From positions 1-25,864 of the forward strand of contig JAAZAQ010000026.1 in NCBI GenBank assembly GCA_012514225.1: 25,864 bases of DNA, written 5' to 3'. A program made the position numbers and the translations under genes. Origin of the DNA: Clostridiales bacterium. GTDB lineage: Bacteria > Bacillota > Clostridia > Christensenellales > Aristaeellaceae. This document shows positions 1 through 7,542 of this stretch, in pieces. Position 1 is the first letter of the stretch, and each line of letters begins with the position of its first letter. The notes beneath the pieces are model-generated. The model saw only the letters and a list, made by a program, of their open reading frames with translations, had not been told where the DNA came from and made no database searches.

Positions 1-28
1 AAGGTCGGCAAATGAACGAAGCGTCTTG

Positions 29-769
29 TCAAATCATCGCGATTCCGCCGTTGACGTCCACGCACGCGCCGGTGATGTAGGACGCGTAGTCGCTCGCCAG
101 GAAGAGGCAGGCGCCGGCCACGTCGTCGCCGTTCCCGATGCGGCCGAGCGGGACCGAAGCGGGGTCGTACCCAAAGTCCCTGGTCATGTCCGTGGCAATC
201 AGGCCCGGTGAAACGGTGTTGACGCGGATTTGATGCTTTGCCCCTACTTTCGCCAGGCTTTTGCTCAGCGCCAGCACCGCCGCCTTCGAGGCGGGATAAT
301 CGGGCGAGACGACCAGACCGCCGGAGCGCGCCGCCTGGGACGACAGGTTGACGATGCAGCCGCCGCCCTGCCGCTGCATGGCGCGGAACGCCTCCCGGCA
401 CAGGAAGAACAGCCCTTTCACGTTGATGTCAAAGGTGAAATCCCACTGCTCCTCCGTCACTTCATACAGGCCGCCCAGGCGGGACACGCCGGCGCAGTTC
501 ACAAGGACGTCCAGCCGGCCCATCCCTTCCACCGCCGACTGGACGATTCGCTTCACGGTCGCCTCGTCCCGCAGGTCGCCCGCGATGGCCAGGGGCTCCA
601 GGCCCGTTTGCGAATGGATGTCCCGGGAGAGCGCCTTCAGGCTCTCTTCGCGCAGGTCGGTCACCGCCACGGCCCTGGCCTGGTGGCTTGAGAACATCCG
701 GGCGCAGGCCGCGCCGATTCCGCCCGCCGCGCCCGTAATCAGGACGGTTTTGCCCTCCAGCGTGAACAT
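29..769 (-). CDS. NAD-type short-chain dehydrogenase/reductase (SDR)
   Basis: Classical SDR of 246 residues, the usual family length. It has the Rossmann TGxxxGxG motif at residues 12-19 (TGAAGGIG), NCAG at 91-94, a catalytic serine around 143-144, and the YPASK motif giving Tyr158 and Lys162. Asp38 at the end of the second beta strand (VTDLR) argues for NAD(H) over NADP(H). It would interconvert a secondary alcohol and a ketone in the cytoplasm; the substrate cannot be read from sequence. It is the last gene of the operon in this window, starting 2 nt after the malic enzyme stop, so it is probably translationally coupled. In an acetoin-type operon an acetoin/diacetyl or butanediol dehydrogenase would fit. 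3-oxoacyl-ACP reductase (FabG) is the default alternative, but no fatty-acid genes are nearby. Confidence 0.9.
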   Translation of the reverse strand: MFTLEGKTVLITGAAGGIGAACARMFSSHQARAVAVTDLREESLKALSRDIHSQTGLEPLAIAGDLRDEATVKRIVQSAVEGMGRLDVLVNCAGVSRLGGLYEVTEEQWDFTFDINVKGLFFLCREAFRAMQRQGGGCIVNLSSQAARSGGLVVSPDYPASKAAVLALSKSLAKVGAKHQIRVNTVSPGLIATDMTRDFGYDPASVPLGRIGNGDDVAGACLFLASDYASYITGACVDVNGGIAMI

Positions 770-771
770 CG

Positions 772-1944
772 TTACACCCTGGCCACGCCGGAATCCCGGG
801 CGGCCTTGGCGACCGCCTGGCCGACCGCCTCGCCCAGCCCCGGGTCGAACGCGTTGGGCACGATGAAGGTGTCGCTCAGCTTGTCGCCCACGAAGTCCGC
901 GATGGCGTGCGCGGCGGCGATTTTCATTTCCTCGTTGATATCCGAGGCGCGCACGTCCAGGGCGCCGCGGAAGATGCCGGGGAAGGCCAGCACGTTGTTG
1001 ATCTGGTTGGGGAAGTCGCTGCGGCCGGTGCCGACGATAGCAGCGCCGGCTGCGAGGGCTTCCTCGGGGAAGATTTCAGGCGTCGGGTTGGCCATCGCCA
1101 GCACGATTGCGCCCTTGTTCATGCTCCTGACCATGTCGGCAGTGAACAGGCCGGGCCCGGACAAGCCAATCAGCACGTCCGCGCCCGCCGCCGCGTCGGC
1201 CATCGTGCCTTTCAGGCGGCGCTTGTTCGTGATGTTTGCAATGGCCAGCTTGGAGCTGTCCATCCCTTCCTGGCGCTCCGGGTGCAGGATACCCCTGCGG
1301 TCGCAAAGGATAACGTCGTCGACCTCCATGGACAAGAGGAGCTTCGTCACGGCCACGGCGGCCGCCCCGGCCCCGCTGACGGCCACCCGGATGCCGCGGA
1401 AATCCTTTTTGACCAGCTTGAGCGCGTTGATGACGCCCGCCAGCGTGACCACGGCAGTGCCGTGCTGGTCGTCATGGAAAATCGGGATGTCGCAGACCTC
1501 CTTGAGCCGGCGCTCGATTTCAAAGCACCGCGGGGCGGCGATATCCTCCAGGTTGACCCCGCCGAAGCTGCCGGCGATGAGGCGCACGACGTTGACGATT
1601 TCGTCCACGTCCTTGCTGCGGACGCACAGGGGGAAGGCGTCCACGTCGGCGAAGGACTTGAACAGCACGCATTTCCCCTCCATGACGGGCATGCCGGCTT
1701 CCGGCCCGATGTCGCCAAGTCCGAGCACCGCGGTCCCGTCGGTCACCACCAGCACGAGATTGCCCCGGCGCGTGTACTTGTAGGATAAATCGACGTTATC
1801 GCTGATTTCCAGGCAGGGGTTCGCGACGCCCGGCGTGTAGGCAACCGACAAGTCGTGCTGGTTCCGGACGGGCACCCGGCTGACGACTTCGATTTTGCCG
1901 CCCCAGCGCTCATGCATCTGCAGGGATTCCTGTTTGATGTCCAT
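772..1944 (-). CDS. NAD(P)-dependent malic enzyme (short, bacterial type)
   Basis: Oxidative decarboxylation of malate to pyruvate and CO2. The 390 residues match the short bacterial malic enzymes. Visible motifs are Tyr36 in the YTPGVA region, Lys91 in MEGKCVLFK, Glu133-Asp134 in NLEDI, Asp158 in HDDQHGT (metal site), and a Rossmann segment VAVSGAGAAAVA. I place the start at 1944 (MDIKQES) because AGAAGG (1952-1957) lies 7 nt upstream; an in-frame ATG at 1962 overlaps the previous gene and lacks that spacing. It follows the E3 gene by 14 nt. Its role may be to feed pyruvate to the adjacent dehydrogenase complex or to supply reducing power. The enzyme family is certain; its fit to the pathway is unclear. 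Confidence 0.93.
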   Translation of the reverse strand: MDIKQESLQMHERWGGKIEVVSRVPVRNQHDLSVAYTPGVANPCLEISDNVDLSYKYTRRGNLVLVVTDGTAVLGLGDIGPEAGMPVMEGKCVLFKSFADVDAFPLCVRSKDVDEIVNVVRLIAGSFGGVNLEDIAAPRCFEIERRLKEVCDIPIFHDDQHGTAVVTLAGVINALKLVKKDFRGIRVAVSGAGAAAVAVTKLLLSMEVDDVILCDRRGILHPERQEGMDSSKLAIANITNKRRLKGTMADAAAGADVLIGLSGPGLFTADMVRSMNKGAIVLAMANPTPEIFPEEALAAGAAIVGTGRSDFPNQINNVLAFPGIFRGALDVRASDINEEMKIAAAHAIADFVGDKLSDTFIVPNAFDPGLGEAVGQAVAKAARDSGVARV

Positions 1945-1958
1945 GCTTCGACCTTCTT

Positions 1959-3344
1959 TCAATACAATTTGTGAACGCTCAGACCCTCCAGGTCGTGAGC
2001 CGCCTCGAGGATGATTTCGCTGACGGAGGGGTGAGGGAAGATGGCCGACGCCAGCTCCTCATCCGTGGCCTCGGCGCGCATCGCGAGCGAAATCCCCGCG
2101 ATCAGCTCCGTCACGCCGGGCCCCGCGAGGTGCGCGCCCAGCAACTCGCCCGTGGCCGCTTCCGACAGGATTTTCGCCGTCCCGAGCGACTGGCCGTGAA
2201 TCATGCTCCTGCCGTTGGCAGAGACGGGGAATACGCCGGTACGGGCTTTCATTCCCCGGCCGCGCGCCTGTTCCTCCGTCAGCCCGATGGCGGCGATTTC
2301 CGGGGATGTGTATACGCAGACGGGGACCGCGTCGTAGCGCATCGCCGCCGGCTTGCCCGCCAGCGCGTCCGCCGCCGTCAGCCCCTGCGCGGTCGCCACG
2401 TGCGCCAGCTGCTGCTTCCCGGTGATATCGCCAATCGCGTAAATCCCCTTCACGTTCGTCCGCATCTGCTCGTCCGTGGGGATGTAGCCGGCCGCGTCCA
2501 CGCGCACGCCGGCCGTTTCCAGGCCGATGTCCCGGGTGTTGGGTTTCCGCCCGGTGGCAATCAGGACAAGTTCTGACAGCACGGTTTTTTCCTGGCCGTT
2601 TACAAGGTAGGCCGTGGAGACGGCCTGGTCCTTCCTTTCGAACCCCTGAACCCGGGCGCCGGTGATGATTTTGGCGTTCTGCCGCTGCATCGAGCGCGTC
2701 ACCGCCGCCACGGTGTCCGGGTCGAACCCGGCGAGCGCCTGCGGCAGCGCCTCCAGAACCGTCACAGGGATGTCCAGCTGCGAGAACAGGGTGGCGAACT
2801 CCATGCCGATGACGCCGGCGCCCACGATCGTTACGGAGGCGGGCGCGGCCGTCAGCGAAAGAAGGCCGTCGGAGTTCAGAATGCCCGGCAGATCCGCGCC
2901 GGGCAGCGGCAGCGCGGCCGGGCGCGAACCGGTCGCCAGGATGATGGAAGGCGCGGTATAAACCTCGCCCTGCGCGCGAACCTCATGGGGAGAGACCAGT
3001 TCCCCCCTCGCGGGAATCACGGTGACGCCCGCGCCCTTGAGGAGGGCGGCGACGCCGCCGCGCAGGCGGTCGACGATTTTGTCCTTCCGCGCGGCCGCCT
3101 TCTGGTAGTCGAACCGCAGGTTGTCGCAAAGAACGCCGGTTTCGGCGCCGTTCTTCGCGTGCTGGTACAGCGCGGACGCGTGCAGCAGGGCTTTTGTCGG
3201 GATGCATCCCCGGTTCAGGCAGACGCCGCCCACCTTGTCCTGCTCGATCAGCGCGACCCGGCTGCCCCTCCTGGCGGCGCGTATCGCCGCCGCGTATCCC
3301 CCCGGGCCGCCGCCCAGCACAATCAAGTCAAAGCTTTGCATCAT
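1959..3344 (-). CDS. lpdA: Dihydrolipoamide dehydrogenase (E3)
   Basis: Flavoprotein disulfide reductase of 461 residues that reoxidises the lipoyl group of E2 and passes electrons to NAD+. Residues 11-16 (GGGPGG) bind FAD. The redox pair is Cys42/Cys47 in GGVCLNRGCIPT. A second GxGxxG (VGAGVIG) binds NAD. ATGRKPN and AIGDITG are typical, and the C-terminal HPSVSE segment carries the His-Glu acid/base pair. There is no N-terminal lipoyl domain, so lipoylation rests on E2. A good AAGGAG lies 7 nt before the 3344 ATG. It is the fourth consecutive gene of one complex (E1alpha, E1beta, E2, E3), and the order matches acetoin and branched-chain dehydrogenase operons. Confidence 0.96.
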   Translation of the reverse strand: MMQSFDLIVLGGGPGGYAAAIRAARRGSRVALIEQDKVGGVCLNRGCIPTKALLHASALYQHAKNGAETGVLCDNLRFDYQKAAARKDKIVDRLRGGVAALLKGAGVTVIPARGELVSPHEVRAQGEVYTAPSIILATGSRPAALPLPGADLPGILNSDGLLSLTAAPASVTIVGAGVIGMEFATLFSQLDIPVTVLEALPQALAGFDPDTVAAVTRSMQRQNAKIITGARVQGFERKDQAVSTAYLVNGQEKTVLSELVLIATGRKPNTRDIGLETAGVRVDAAGYIPTDEQMRTNVKGIYAIGDITGKQQLAHVATAQGLTAADALAGKPAAMRYDAVPVCVYTSPEIAAIGLTEEQARGRGMKARTGVFPVSANGRSMIHGQSLGTAKILSEAATGELLGAHLAGPGVTELIAGISLAMRAEATDEELASAIFPHPSVSEIILEAAHDLEGLSVHKLY

Positions 3345-3383
3345 CGACCGGCTCCTTCCCAGGCTTTGTCGGTTATTGCCGCA

Positions 3384-4679
3384 TTACAGCAGCTTGTACG
3401 GGTTTTCGAGGTATTCCTTGACCCGGGCAAGGAACTGGGCCGCCGGCGCGCCGTCCACGAGGCGGTGGTCGTAGGAAAGGGTCAGTTTCATCACCGGATG
3501 GATTTCAACGCGGCCGTCGACCGCCACCGGCATGTCCGCGATCCGGCCGACGGCGAGGATGCCCGCCTCCGGCGGGTTGATGATGGCCTCAAACTCGTCC
3601 AGGCCGAACATCCCGAGGTTTGAGAGGGTGAACGTCCCTCCGGCGTATTCCTCCGGAAGCAGCTGCCCCTCGCGGGCCTTCCTGGCCAGCGCGGCGGCCT
3701 GTTCCGACAGCATATGAAGTGTCATCGATTCGGCGCCATGCACCACCGGCACGATCAGGCCGTCCTCCAGGGCAACGGCAATCCCGAGGTTCACGAAATT
3801 TTTCCGCCAGATTCCTTCGTCCGTCAGCTCGGCGTTCATCTGCGGGTAGTCCATCAGCGCGCGGACCGTCGCGAAGGCAATCAGGTCGTTGTAGCCGACG
3901 GACTTGTCAAGCGCTTCACGGGCTTCCCGCACCTTGTCCATCCGGACGCTGATGCGGTGGGACGCCTGCGCGGTGACGTCCAGGCTGGCTTTCATCCGGT
4001 CGGCGATAATCTTGCGCATGCCGCGCATCGGCTGGAGATCCCGCTCTCCCGCCGCTGGCGCGGGCTTGCGGGCGGCGGCATGGAGGACGTCCTGCCGGAC
4101 GACCTTCCCCCGCGCGCCTGTGCCGACGACCCCCTCCAGGGGGACGCCCGAAATGTCGGCCGTTTTCTTTGCCAGCGGCGTGGCACGGGGCGCAGCCGCG
4201 GCGGCCTGCAGGATATCCCGCTCGATGATGGTGCCGTCCGGCGCGCTTCCGGCAATGCTCTCATAGCCGACGCGAAGCTCCTCCGCCCGCATCCTTGCGC
4301 GGGGGGTGATGAACTTCCGCTGCCCCGGGGCGCCGGTCGCGCTGACCTGCTGCGCTTTTTCGGGAACAGGCTGGGGCGGGGGCGCGCCAGGGTCAGGGGC
4401 TTCGGGCGCCGCGTCCGCCAGCAGGGCGGACACGTCTTCGCCGGGCGCCCCGACAATCGCGATGGTTTCGGTGATGGGAACCGTCTCGCCCTCTTCCTTG
4501 ACGATTTTCAGCAGCGTGCCCGAGACCGGCGCGTCGATGGTGATGGTCAGCTTGTCCGTTTCCATTTTAAACAGCGGCTGTCCCTCGGTCACGGCCCCGC
4601 CTTCGGGAACGAGCCACTCCAGGATCGTGCCCTCCGTCATCTGGAGGCCCTGCTTGGGCATGATAATCCGCTCTGCCAT
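3384..4679 (-). CDS. acoC: Dihydrolipoyllysine acyltransferase (E2) with two subunit-binding domains
   Basis: Core acyltransferase of a 2-oxoacid/acetoin dehydrogenase complex, 431 residues. The lipoyl domain (about 1-78) carries the lipoylated Lys43 in METDKL. After a Pro/Ala-rich linker (about 85-118) come two peripheral subunit-binding modules, about 122-160 (ITPRARMRAEE, DGTIIERDIL) and 165-202 (ATPLAKKTAD, GARGKVVRQDVL). The catalytic domain starts near 212 and holds His405 and Asp409 in SYDHRLVDG. Most E2 chains have one binding module, so two is noteworthy. The ribosome binding site AGGAGG overlaps the E1beta stop codon. The acyl group (acetyl, or another) cannot be fixed from sequence; acetyl fits the acetoin-like E1. 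Confidence 0.93.
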   Translation of the reverse strand: MAERIIMPKQGLQMTEGTILEWLVPEGGAVTEGQPLFKMETDKLTITIDAPVSGTLLKIVKEEGETVPITETIAIVGAPGEDVSALLADAAPEAPDPGAPPPQPVPEKAQQVSATGAPGQRKFITPRARMRAEELRVGYESIAGSAPDGTIIERDILQAAAAAPRATPLAKKTADISGVPLEGVVGTGARGKVVRQDVLHAAARKPAPAAGERDLQPMRGMRKIIADRMKASLDVTAQASHRISVRMDKVREAREALDKSVGYNDLIAFATVRALMDYPQMNAELTDEGIWRKNFVNLGIAVALEDGLIVPVVHGAESMTLHMLSEQAAALARKAREGQLLPEEYAGGTFTLSNLGMFGLDEFEAIINPPEAGILAVGRIADMPVAVDGRVEIHPVMKLTLSYDHRLVDGAPAAQFLARVKEYLENPYKLL

Positions 4680-4688
4680 AAAAACCTC

Positions 4689-5672
4689 CTACATACGGTA
4701 CAGCACGGACTTCGCGGCCTCGACGATGTCCGCGACCTGGGGCACGACCGCGTTTTCCAGGCCCAGGTTGAAGGGGAGGGTGCACATTTTCGCGCCGACG
4801 CGCGCGGGTGGCGCGTCCAGGTACTTGAAGGCCTTTTCCGTCACCTGCGCGGCGATCTCCGTCCCGAAGCCCATCGTGCGGTGCGCTTCGTGCACCGTCA
4901 CCAGGCGGCCGGTTTTCCTGACCGACTCGACGATGGTGTCCGTGTCGAGGGGAACCAGCGTACGCGGGTCGATGACCTCGGCCGAAATCCCCTCTTTTTC
5001 AAGCAAATCAGCGGCTTCCAGCGCTTTTCCGAGGTAGAGGTAGTTCCCCACGATGGTGACGTCCTTGCCCTCGCGCACGACGTTGCTTTTGCCGAAGGGT
5101 ACGGAGAACTCCGGGTCGTCGGGCACCTCGCCCTTGGTCGCGTACAGCGCCTTGTGCTCGATGAACACGACCGGATTGTCGTCCCGGATGGCGGTCCGCA
5201 ACAGCCCCGCGGCGTCCGCCGGTGTGGACGGGCAGACGACTTTCAGGCCGGGAATGTGCATCAGCAGGGATTCCACCGACTGCGAATGCTGGCCGGCGTT
5301 GCCCCGGCCGATGCCTTGCTGGCCGCGCACGACAAGCGGCACCTTGACCTTGCCGCCGAACATGTAGCGCATCTTCGCGGCCTGGTTGAGAATCTGGTCC
5401 ATCGCCAGGTAGAGGAAATCCATGTACATCAATTCGACGACCGGGCGCATCCCGACGCTGGCCGCCCCCACGCCCGCCCCGACGAAGGTGTTTTCCGAAA
5501 TGGGCGTGTTGCGGACGCGCTTGTCGCCGAACTCCTGCAGGAGGTCGCGGGTGCATCCAAAGATGCCGCCCTGTTCCGCGATGTCCTCGCCCATCAGGAA
5601 GACGTTCTGGTCCCGGCGCATCTCCTGCGCGAGCACGTCACGGATTGCCACCGCATAGGTCTTGATACTCAT
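4689..5672 (-). CDS. acoB: Acetoin/2-oxoacid dehydrogenase E1 component, beta subunit
   Basis: Thiamine-diphosphate-dependent E1 beta subunit, 327 residues, the standard size. Features include the N-terminal YAVAIRDVLAQEM helix, Glu60 in the TPISE motif (the residue that activates ThDP in the family), GQHSQSVES near the active-site tunnel, and the C-terminal swivel domain with HEAHRTMGFG. It forms an alpha2beta2 E1 with the adjacent alpha subunit. The ATG overlaps the E1alpha stop by 4 nt (ATGA), which suggests coupled synthesis in equal amounts. Overall it resembles AcoB and PdhB; substrate choice between acetoin, pyruvate and a branched 2-oxoacid is not certain. Confidence 0.93.
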   Translation of the reverse strand: MSIKTYAVAIRDVLAQEMRRDQNVFLMGEDIAEQGGIFGCTRDLLQEFGDKRVRNTPISENTFVGAGVGAASVGMRPVVELMYMDFLYLAMDQILNQAAKMRYMFGGKVKVPLVVRGQQGIGRGNAGQHSQSVESLLMHIPGLKVVCPSTPADAAGLLRTAIRDDNPVVFIEHKALYATKGEVPDDPEFSVPFGKSNVVREGKDVTIVGNYLYLGKALEAADLLEKEGISAEVIDPRTLVPLDTDTIVESVRKTGRLVTVHEAHRTMGFGTEIAAQVTEKAFKYLDAPPARVGAKMCTLPFNLGLENAVVPQVADIVEAAKSVLYRM

Positions 5673-6661
5673 ATCGGATACGCCCCCTCCACATACATCC
5701 CGTCCATGACGTGCGCGGGATCCGGCTCGGGACTGTCCAGCGCGAACTGGGCCGCCTCCGCCACGTCTGCCGCCGCCTGCTCGTCAATCGCGTCAAGCTC
5801 TTCTTCCTTCGCAATCTTGTTCGACAGCAAGTATTCCCTGAACCGCTTGATGGGGCATTTCTCCATCCATGCGGCGACCTCCTCGCGCGTGCGGTATACC
5901 TCGGGGTCGCCTGTCCAATGGCCCTTCCAGCGGTAGGTTTTCGCCTCGATCAGCGAGGGGCCTTCCCCCGCCCTGGCGCGCGACAGCGCCTTTTCAAAAG
6001 CGTTGAGGATGGAAAAGACGTCGTTGCCGTCCACCACGTAGCCGGGCATGTCATAGGCCGACGCGCGCACGGCGATGTCCTTGACCGATGTGGACTGGCT
6101 GATGGGGACCGAAATCCCGAATCCGTTGTTTTCGCACACGAAAATCACCGGGAGCTTCCAGACGGACGCCAGGTTCATCGACTCGTGGAAAGTGCCCTGG
6201 TTGGAAGCGCCGTCGCTGAAGAAGGGGACGGTCACCCGGTCGGTGTTGCGCATCTTCTGCGCGAGCGCGCCGCCGACCGCGATGGGCAACCCGCCCCCCA
6301 CGATGGCGTTCGCGCCCAGGTTTCCCTTATCCAGGTCACAGATGTGCATCGAGCCGCCGCGCCCGTGGCAGAACCCGGTCTGTTTGCCCATCAGCTCCGC
6401 GAACGCGGACTTCAAATCCCGGCTCTTGGCGATGCCGTGCCCGTGCCCCCTGTGGGTCGACGTGATGTAATCGTCGTCGTCCAGCAGCTCGGTGACGGAC
6501 GCGCTGATGGCTTCCTGCCCGATGCACAGGTGCACGGAGCCGCGCAGCTTGTTCTCCTGGAAGAAACGGAACGCCGTTTCCTCAAACAGCCGGATTTGCT
6601 TCATAACCGTGTAAATGTTCAGAAGCGTTTCCCTGCTGTACTTCTTGTCCGGTTTCGTCAA
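5669..6661 (-). CDS. acoA: Acetoin/2-oxoacid dehydrogenase E1 component, alpha subunit
   Basis: E1 alpha subunit, 330 residues from a TTG start at 6661. That start has AAGGAG (6671-6676) 9 nt upstream and overlaps the sucD-like stop codon (TTGA). The frame is open further upstream, but those codons lie inside the preceding gene and look unrelated. The ThDP motif runs from 149 (SDG, where the family usually has GDG) to Asn178-Asn179. Segments STHRGHGHGIAKS, CHGRGGSMHICD and NLGANAIVGGGLPIAVGGA resemble acetoin dehydrogenase alpha subunits more than pyruvate dehydrogenases, judged from memory of the families. It would cleave acetoin, or decarboxylate a 2-oxoacid, and pass the acyl group to the lipoyl arm of E2. 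Confidence 0.9.
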   Translation of the reverse strand: MTKPDKKYSRETLLNIYTVMKQIRLFEETAFRFFQENKLRGSVHLCIGQEAISASVTELLDDDDYITSTHRGHGHGIAKSRDLKSAFAELMGKQTGFCHGRGGSMHICDLDKGNLGANAIVGGGLPIAVGGALAQKMRNTDRVTVPFFSDGASNQGTFHESMNLASVWKLPVIFVCENNGFGISVPISQSTSVKDIAVRASAYDMPGYVVDGNDVFSILNAFEKALSRARAGEGPSLIEAKTYRWKGHWTGDPEVYRTREEVAAWMEKCPIKRFREYLLSNKIAKEEELDAIDEQAAADVAEAAQFALDSPEPDPAHVMDGMYVEGAYPI

Positions 6662-7542
6662 TGCTTCTCCCTCCTTATCAGTTCCTGTACCAGTTCCACC
6701 ACGTGTTCGGTGCTCTGCGCGATGTGGCATCCCGCTTCGCGCAGCGCCTTTTCCTTGTTCTGGGCGCTTCCCGTGCCGTCGGCGGCGACGATGGCGCCCG
6801 CGTGCCCCATGCTGGTGCCCTTCGGGGCGTTCTTGCCGGCAATCAGCGCGACGACGGGCTTTGTAACATGCGCCTGGATATACTCCGCCGCGCGCTCCTC
6901 CGCGCTGCCCCCGATTTCGCCGATGATGACGATGACTTCCGTTTGCTCGTCCCGCTGGAAATCCGGGAGCATTTCCACGAAGCTGGTTCCCGGAATCATG
7001 TCCCCGCCGATGCCGATGCAGGTGGACTGCCCGATGCCGCGCTGGGACAGCATGAAGACCGTCTCGTAACAGTTCGTCGCGCTGCGGCTCATCAGCCCGA
7101 CGGGACCCGGTGTAAAGATGCTGTGCGCCATAAAGCCGACTTTCGATTTGCCGGGGGAAATGATGCCGAAGGAATTCGGGCCGAACAGCCTGACGCCCTT
7201 CTCACGCGCGAGCATGCGGCAAAGCATCATGTCCTGGACGGGGGTGTGCTCGGCCAGGGTGACGATGAGCGGGATGCCGGCGTCGATGGCTTCCATCGCG
7301 CTGGCCTTCAGATGCTGCGCGGGCACGAACAGCACGCTCGCGTTCGCGCCGGTTGCCTCCACCGCTTCCCTGACGGTGTTGAACACCGGTACGCCCAGCG
7401 CGCGCTGCCCGCCCTTCCCGGGCGTGACGCCCGCGACGACGTTCGTGCCGTAGGCCAGCATCTGCTCGGTATGGAACGTACCCTCACGGCCCGTAATTCC
7501 CTGAACAATCAGCCTTGTCTGCGTGCCGACCAGAATGCTCAT
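6658..7542 (-). CDS. sucD: ADP-forming acyl-CoA ligase alpha subunit, SucD-like
   Basis: Homologue of succinyl-CoA synthetase alpha, 294 residues, with the phosphohistidine His247 in MGHAGAI and CoA-binding N-terminal segments (GITGREGTFHT, TPGKGG). The two-subunit enzyme makes ATP while releasing a carboxylic acid from its CoA ester. Several positions conserved in ordinary SucD differ here: GPNSFG for GPNCPG, SRSATNCYE for SRSGTLTYE, GGDMIPG for GGDPIPG, and KGTSMGHAGA for KGKRMGHAGA. This suggests an acyl group other than succinyl. The ATG overlaps the sucC stop by 4 nt, and the stop overlaps the E1alpha TTG. With an acylating aldehyde dehydrogenase first in the operon, the substrate is probably the acyl-CoA that enzyme produces. 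Confidence 0.92.
   Translation of the reverse strand: MSILVGTQTRLIVQGITGREGTFHTEQMLAYGTNVVAGVTPGKGGQRALGVPVFNTVREAVEATGANASVLFVPAQHLKASAMEAIDAGIPLIVTLAEHTPVQDMMLCRMLAREKGVRLFGPNSFGIISPGKSKVGFMAHSIFTPGPVGLMSRSATNCYETVFMLSQRGIGQSTCIGIGGDMIPGTSFVEMLPDFQRDEQTEVIVIIGEIGGSAEERAAEYIQAHVTKPVVALIAGKNAPKGTSMGHAGAIVAADGTGSAQNKEKALREAGCHIAQSTEHVVELVQELIRREKH

Noticed and set aside
3714..5936. Long plus-strand open frame opposite the E2/E1 genes
   Set aside because: It has no family resemblance, lies wholly antisense to clearly conserved genes, and is Arg/His/Gly-rich, as expected from GC-rich codon bias.
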